Part shown: one piece after another, positions 24,157 to 24,169 of the stretch
Layout: every line of letters starts with the position of its first letter
Position numbering within the stretch: position 1 is the first letter of the stretch
NCBI GenBank assembly: GCA_910578175.1
Contig: CAJTPF010000030.1
Coordinates: 1-24,169, forward strand
Direction of reading: 5' to 3'
DNA length: 24,169 nucleotides
Origin: an uncultured Lachnospiraceae bacterium
GTDB taxonomy: Bacteria > Bacillota > Clostridia > Lachnospirales > Lachnospiraceae
The notes under the pieces: generated by a model
Told to the model about the DNA's origin: nothing
Seen by the model: only the letters and a program-made list of their open reading frames with translations
Database searches by the model: none
Made by a program: the position numbers and the translations under genes

Positions 24157-24169
24157 AAAATTTTAAGCG

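Noticed and set aside
1..24169. tRNA, rRNA, CRISPR arrays, insertion sequences, known riboswitches
   Set aside because: I looked for cloverleaf ends, regularly spaced direct repeats, transposase motifs and familiar riboswitch cores and saw none. A covariance-model search would be needed to rule out diverged RNA elements.

Overview
The window looks like chromosomal DNA of a Gram-positive, low-to-moderate GC anaerobe, most likely a Lachnospiraceae (Clostridium cluster XIVa) gut bacterium related to Roseburia, Eubacterium or Blautia. This rests on gene content and protein style: an intracellular starch/glycogen set, pyruvate phosphate dikinase, an alpha2-type glycyl-tRNA synthetase, a PreP-like M16C peptidase, and the strong AGGAGG-like ribosome binding sites. 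The species assignment is inference.

Region 1 (1-7314) is an alpha-glucan module. It holds a cytoplasmic type I pullulanase, a LacI-family regulator convergent with it (stop codons overlap), then malQ (4-alpha-glucanotransferase) and glgP (glycogen/maltodextrin phosphorylase), closed by a strong intrinsic terminator. Together these would debranch, disproportionate and phosphorolyse maltodextrins or glycogen to glucose 1-phosphate and glucose. The lacI-malQ intergenic region carries a consensus malQ promoter, an extended -10 promoter for lacI, and inverted TCGAAT-type half-sites that are good operator candidates.

Region 2 (7333-12040) has an orphan four-helix membrane protein facing a leftward operon degV-tldD-tldE. 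This combines a fatty-acid-binding DegV protein with a TldD/TldE-type metalloprotease pair. The 273-bp gap to the next gene carries two divergent consensus promoters whose -35 boxes are bracketed by one inverted repeat.

Region 3 (12041-21712) runs rightward: M16C metallopeptidase, era, recO, a small lipoprotein with its own promoter, glyS (glyQS) and ppdK, the last with its own near-consensus promoter and a leader hairpin. This is ordinary housekeeping and core metabolism.

Region 4 (21713-24169) is visibly AT-richer and looks accessory. It starts with a structured non-coding stretch full of inverted repeats. Then come a small unknown gene whose start appears broken by a one-base frameshift, a terminator, a MATE-like polytopic membrane protein, and an XRE/Cro-type regulator at the right edge with a perfect 14-bp palindrome upstream. 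No rRNA, tRNA, CRISPR array or recognisable insertion sequence was seen.

I do not see convincing evidence of an undescribed system. The best leads are the accessory right end, the DegV-TldD-TldE operon with its shared divergent operator, and the LacI regulatory hub.
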